A DNA stretch of 8,392 nucleotides from Alphaproteobacteria bacterium UBA6544 (GTDB taxonomy: Bacteria; Pseudomonadota; Alphaproteobacteria; UBA8366): the NCBI GenBank assembly GCA_002434595.1, contig DJKK01000010.1:1-8392 (forward strand), written 5' to 3'. Below, piece by piece: positions 5,544 through 8,392 of the stretch (positions within the stretch are counted from its first letter, which is position 1; the number at the start of each line of letters is the position of its first letter). A model generated the notes under the pieces. That model had not been told where the DNA came from. It made no database searches and saw only the letters and a program-made list of their open reading frames with translations. Position numbers and translations under genes: made by a program.

Positions 5544-8311
5544 CACGCCTCCCTAGATTTGGCATCGATCGCGGCTTTCAACCTATGCGGCAGAAGTGGC
5601 GCTCGCGTTATCTTCACGCCTGTCGCATGGCTTATGGCGTTGAAAATGGCGGGCGCCGTCGGCACCAGGGCCGGTTCGCCGATGCCCTTAGCGCCGTATG
5701 GGCCTTCGGGCTCCGGGTCCTCGATCAAGATCACATCGATATCCGGCACATCACCGAAAGTCGGGATCAGGTAGTCGTGCAGGTTTTCGGTGCGCCCGGG
5801 AATGTACTCTTCCATCAGCGCGAGGCCGATGCCCTGCGCGATACCGCCGTGGATCTGTCCTTCGACCAGCGTCGGATTGATTGCCTTGCCGAGGTCGTGC
5901 GCCGCGACGATACGTTCGAGGTTAACGGTCCCAAGAGCCACATCGACCTCTAGCGCCGCAATCTGTGCGGCAAAGGCGTAGGTCGCATAGGGATCGCCCT
6001 GTCCATTCTCATCGAGCAGGGTCGAGGGCGGATCGTAGGTGCCTTCACCCTGCAGGACGTAGACGTCCATATCGATAATTGGAAGTTCGGTGAGTTCGAG
6101 CGTGGTGTCCCGGCCATCCTCACTGACCACAACACGACTACCGTCAATGCTTAGCGTGCCACCATCGCCCATATTGGCGAGGCGCAGGATTTGTCCGCGC
6201 AAGTCGCGGCCCGCAAGATAAGCCGCCTTGCCCGAGACGAATGTCTGCCGCGATGCGGACGTCTTGCCGGCGTCGGGTGTTAGATCGGTGTCGCCGTGAA
6301 CCAGGTCGAAGGCACTTGTCGGCAGTCCGAGTGCATCGGCGCAAATTTGCAGCATGATCGTATAGCTACCTTGCCCGATATCCACCGCGCCGTTGAAAAG
6401 CGTGAGTTTTCCGTCGCGGTCCAAGGTGACGCGCATCGTTGACGGGTTTGACATCGACGTATTGCCGCAGCCGTACCACATGCAGGAGACACCCACACCG
6501 CGTCGGGTTTTCCCGTTCGTGGACGTATTGTGCTGCTCCGCCCAGTTTCTCAACTCGTTCCATGCAGGGCGAAGCGCCTCAAGGCATTCGGCGAGACCGG
6601 CGCTGTGCTGCAGGATCTGGCCTGTCGCGGTCGCCTGTCCGCGCCGGATGGCATTGCGATGCCGGAATTCCAGCGGGTCAACGTCTAGTTTGGCCGCCAG
6701 GTCGTCGAAAAGCTGCTCCTGCAGCATTGCTGCCTGCGGAACACCGAAGCCTCGAAACGCACCGGACGGTGGCTCGTTGGTATGAACGGCGCGAGTCCGC
6801 ATGCGGACATGCGGCACGAAGTACGGCCCGCTGCCATGCACCGGCACCCGGTCCGCGACGGTCGGCCCCCAGGAGGCATATGCACCGGTGTTGAAATCGA
6901 CTTCCATATCGATTCCTGTGAGCTTGCCGTCACTATCCGCGGCGGCGCGGGCTCGCACTGTGGCGGGATGACGCTTGGTGCTCGACGCCATGGATTCGAT
7001 GCGGCTGAAGATCGCGCGGACGGGACGTTCCAGCTTCCATGCCGCGACCGCCAGCATAGGTTGCAGTGAGACATCTAACTTTCCGCCAAATCCGCCACCG
7101 CATGCTGTTGGCACGATCCGAACGGCATCAAGCTCGACCCCGAGGATGTTGGCGCATTCTTCGCGGTCCATTGCCGGTGCCTGAGTGCAGGCGACGATTT
7201 CGATCCTGTTGCCGACGCGGCGGGCGTAGCCCGCTTCGGGCTCTATATAGGCGTGTTCGACAAAGGCGGTTTGCAGTTCGCCTTCGGCAATCGCTGCGGC
7301 CGCATTGATGCCTTCAGCGATTCCGCCCTTGTTGAGCTTGCCTTCCGTCAGGACATTATCGGGGATATTTTCGTGCACTGCCTGCGCATCGGGTGCCAGC
7401 GCCGCTGCCGCTCCGGAAATCGCGTCAAGTGGGTGCCATTTAATAGGTAGTTCTTCGAATTGGATATTCTCTATGGTTTCCCGATCGCCGACGAGGGCGA
7501 GGATGGTCTCACCGCGATATCGGACTTTGCCTTCCGAAAATACAGGTTGGTCCTTGATATGCGGATAAATACCAAATCCGTTGAAGCCTGGAACATCAGC
7601 TGCGGTCAAAATATCGACCAAGCCTGGAAGTTTGTCTTTGAACATATCTAGGTCGCCGAATTCAAAGCGCGCGTGTGGATGCGGTGACCTGACAGGACGA
7701 AGCCACAGGCAATCTTCGGGGGCTTCATCCGCCCCGAAAGTATCACGGCCGGACACTTTGGCCGCACCATCTACCCGTTCCATGCGGGCACCGACAGCGG
7801 GACCACTCGCTTCCTCGGCGGAAGCCTCCGCGAACTTGTGGGCGTCCGCGACGGCATCCACGATCTTCCGATATCCGGTGCAGCGACAGAGCACACCGCC
7901 GAGCGCATCCTCAATCTCCGTCCGTTCGGGATGCGGATTAGCGGCTAGGAGCTCCGTTGCCGCCATTAACATGCCCGGAGTGCAGATGCCGCATTGAGCA
8001 GCTCCATGGCGCAGGAAGGAGCGCTGCAGCGGGGAAAGGGAATCGGCTTCGCCTAAATTCTCAACCGTCTGGATTTCCGCGCCTTCGGTCTGCGCGGCCG
8101 CGACCATGCAAGCGCAGACCTGTCGACTGTCCATCATGACGGTACAAGCCCCACAGTCCCCGGCATCGCAGCCGACCTTGGTGCCTGTCAGACCGAAGTC
8201 GTCCCGCAACACGGAGGTAAGGCGTTTGAAGGGATCGCCTGAATACGTGCGCTTCTCGCCGTTCACGGTAAGTTGGATATCTAGGTGAGGCGCGTGACTG
8301 GAATCGTTCAT
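5543..8311 (-). CDS. Xanthine dehydrogenase-family molybdenum hydroxylase, fused [2Fe-2S] and molybdopterin subunits
   Basis: Expected to hydroxylate an N-heteroaromatic carbon with water, sending electrons through two [2Fe-2S] clusters to the FAD subunit encoded just upstream. Residues 10-75 are a plant-type ferredoxin domain (Cys48, 53, 56, 68); residues 80-160 are the second iron-sulfur domain (Cys107, 110, 142, 144). A short Ala/Glu/Ser-rich linker (about 161-172) leads into the molybdopterin domain. Cofactor motifs visible there are CTQAP (375-379), ACGGGFGGKLD (403-413), SGAFRGFG (516-523), GAVDIGQGS (641-649) and GAKGIGEP (873-880), with Glu879 in the place of the catalytic base. The wording around 403-413 and 605-625 recalls the group often annotated selenium-dependent xanthine dehydrogenase, so a cyanolysable selenium ligand is possible. 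Length is complete for a fused form. The neighbouring 6-hydroxynicotinate reductase points to nicotinate or a related pyridine carboxylate rather than xanthine as substrate; that part is inferred. Translation starts at the ATGA overlap. Confidence 0.9.
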   Translation of the reverse strand: MNDSSHAPHLDIQLTVNGEKRTYSGDPFKRLTSVLRDDFGLTGTKVGCDAGDCGACTVMMDSRQVCACMVAAAQTEGAEIQTVENLGEADSLSPLQRSFLRHGAAQCGICTPGMLMAATELLAANPHPERTEIEDALGGVLCRCTGYRKIVDAVADAHKFAEASAEEASGPAVGARMERVDGAAKVSGRDTFGADEAPEDCLWLRPVRSPHPHARFEFGDLDMFKDKLPGLVDILTAADVPGFNGFGIYPHIKDQPVFSEGKVRYRGETILALVGDRETIENIQFEELPIKWHPLDAISGAAAALAPDAQAVHENIPDNVLTEGKLNKGGIAEGINAAAAIAEGELQTAFVEHAYIEPEAGYARRVGNRIEIVACTQAPAMDREECANILGVELDAVRIVPTACGGGFGGKLDVSLQPMLAVAAWKLERPVRAIFSRIESMASSTKRHPATVRARAAADSDGKLTGIDMEVDFNTGAYASWGPTVADRVPVHGSGPYFVPHVRMRTRAVHTNEPPSGAFRGFGVPQAAMLQEQLFDDLAAKLDVDPLEFRHRNAIRRGQATATGQILQHSAGLAECLEALRPAWNELRNWAEQHNTSTNGKTRRGVGVSCMWYGCGNTSMSNPSTMRVTLDRDGKLTLFNGAVDIGQGSYTIMLQICADALGLPTSAFDLVHGDTDLTPDAGKTSASRQTFVSGKAAYLAGRDLRGQILRLANMGDGGTLSIDGSRVVVSEDGRDTTLELTELPIIDMDVYVLQGEGTYDPPSTLLDENGQGDPYATYAFAAQIAALEVDVALGTVNLERIVAAHDLGKAINPTLVEGQIHGGIAQGIGLALMEEYIPGRTENLHDYLIPTFGDVPDIDVILIEDPEPEGPYGAKGIGEPALVPTAPAIFNAISHATGVKITRAPLLPHRLKAAIDAKSREA
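5548..5554 (-). promoter_or_regulatory. Ribosome binding site of the 6-hydroxynicotinate reductase gene
   Basis: AGGGAGG lies inside the last codons of the molybdenum hydroxylase gene, 4 nt before the ATG at 5543. It decides the start: the alternative GTG at 5546 would leave only 1 nt of spacing. Confidence 0.65.
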
Positions 8312-8392
8312 GATCCGGTTCCCAACTCGGCAAGTGCGCGCTGGACGAGGTTCTGGGCGGCCCTCATACGATAGCCGGCATCAGCGCGAATA
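8308..8392 (-). CDS. C-terminal end of a probable FAD-binding (CoxM-like) subunit of a molybdenum hydroxylase, partial
   Basis: Only the last 27 codons are in the window; the gene begins beyond the right edge. The visible peptide reads IRADAGYRMRAAQNLVQRAL and continues to a TGA stop at 8308-8310. An acidic-x-x-YR start followed by an alanine/leucine/arginine helix is typical of the C-terminus of FAD-binding subunits of xanthine dehydrogenase-family enzymes, which pass electrons from the [2Fe-2S] clusters to NAD or another acceptor. The stop overlaps the start of the next gene as ATGA, so the two are probably translationally coupled. The adjacent protein has the iron-sulfur and molybdenum domains but no FAD domain, so a FAD subunit is what would be expected here. 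The family assignment rests on this short tail and on context. Confidence 0.6.
   Translation of the reverse strand, partial: IRADAGYRMRAAQNLVQRALAELGTGS

Overview
The window is an accessory catabolic operon of a moderately GC-rich bacterium. Gene style (NadC and PhnN variants, tight stop/start overlaps, Shine-Dalgarno-led starts, CoxM-type hydroxylase subunit) suggests a proteobacterium, probably an alphaproteobacterium; this is an impression from the proteins, not a phylogeny. All convincing genes lie on the minus strand and read from the right edge to the left. The operon enters from beyond the right edge, so its promoter is not visible.

In order of transcription: (1) the last 27 codons of a protein resembling the FAD subunit of a xanthine-dehydrogenase-family hydroxylase (8308-8392); (2) a 922-residue molybdenum hydroxylase with the two [2Fe-2S] domains fused to the molybdopterin domain (5543-8311); (3) a 6-hydroxynicotinate reductase-like iron-sulfur protein (4020-5543); (4) a UPF0280/ApbE-like protein (3086-4015); (5) a complete quinolinate phosphoribosyltransferase, NadC (2235-3074); (6) one 678-residue protein fusing a PhnN-type ribose 1,5-bisphosphokinase to an AMP-phosphorylase-type nucleotide phosphorylase (177-2213). 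Junctions run from overlaps (ATGA, TGATG) to gaps of 4, 11 and 21 nt, so the set is very likely one transcript. Positions 1-176 are AT-rich and non-coding, with what looks like half of a terminator at the extreme left edge.

The first four genes fit the reductive nicotinate route known from Eubacterium barkeri and Azorhizobium caulinodans: ring hydroxylation by a molybdenum hydroxylase, then reduction of 6-hydroxynicotinate. The last two genes are not part of the described pathway. Together they could form a closed ribotide cycle: NadC turns quinolinate plus PRPP into nicotinate mononucleotide, CO2 and PPi; the phosphorylase domain splits a mononucleotide with phosphate into free base and ribose 1,5-bisphosphate; the kinase domain regenerates PRPP from ribose 1,5-bisphosphate and ATP. 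If the phosphorylase accepts nicotinate mononucleotide, the operon would decarboxylate quinolinate (or a related pyridine dicarboxylate) to nicotinate using catalytic PRPP, then pass nicotinate to the hydroxylase and reductase. That link is inference from domain content and gene order and is the main point worth testing.
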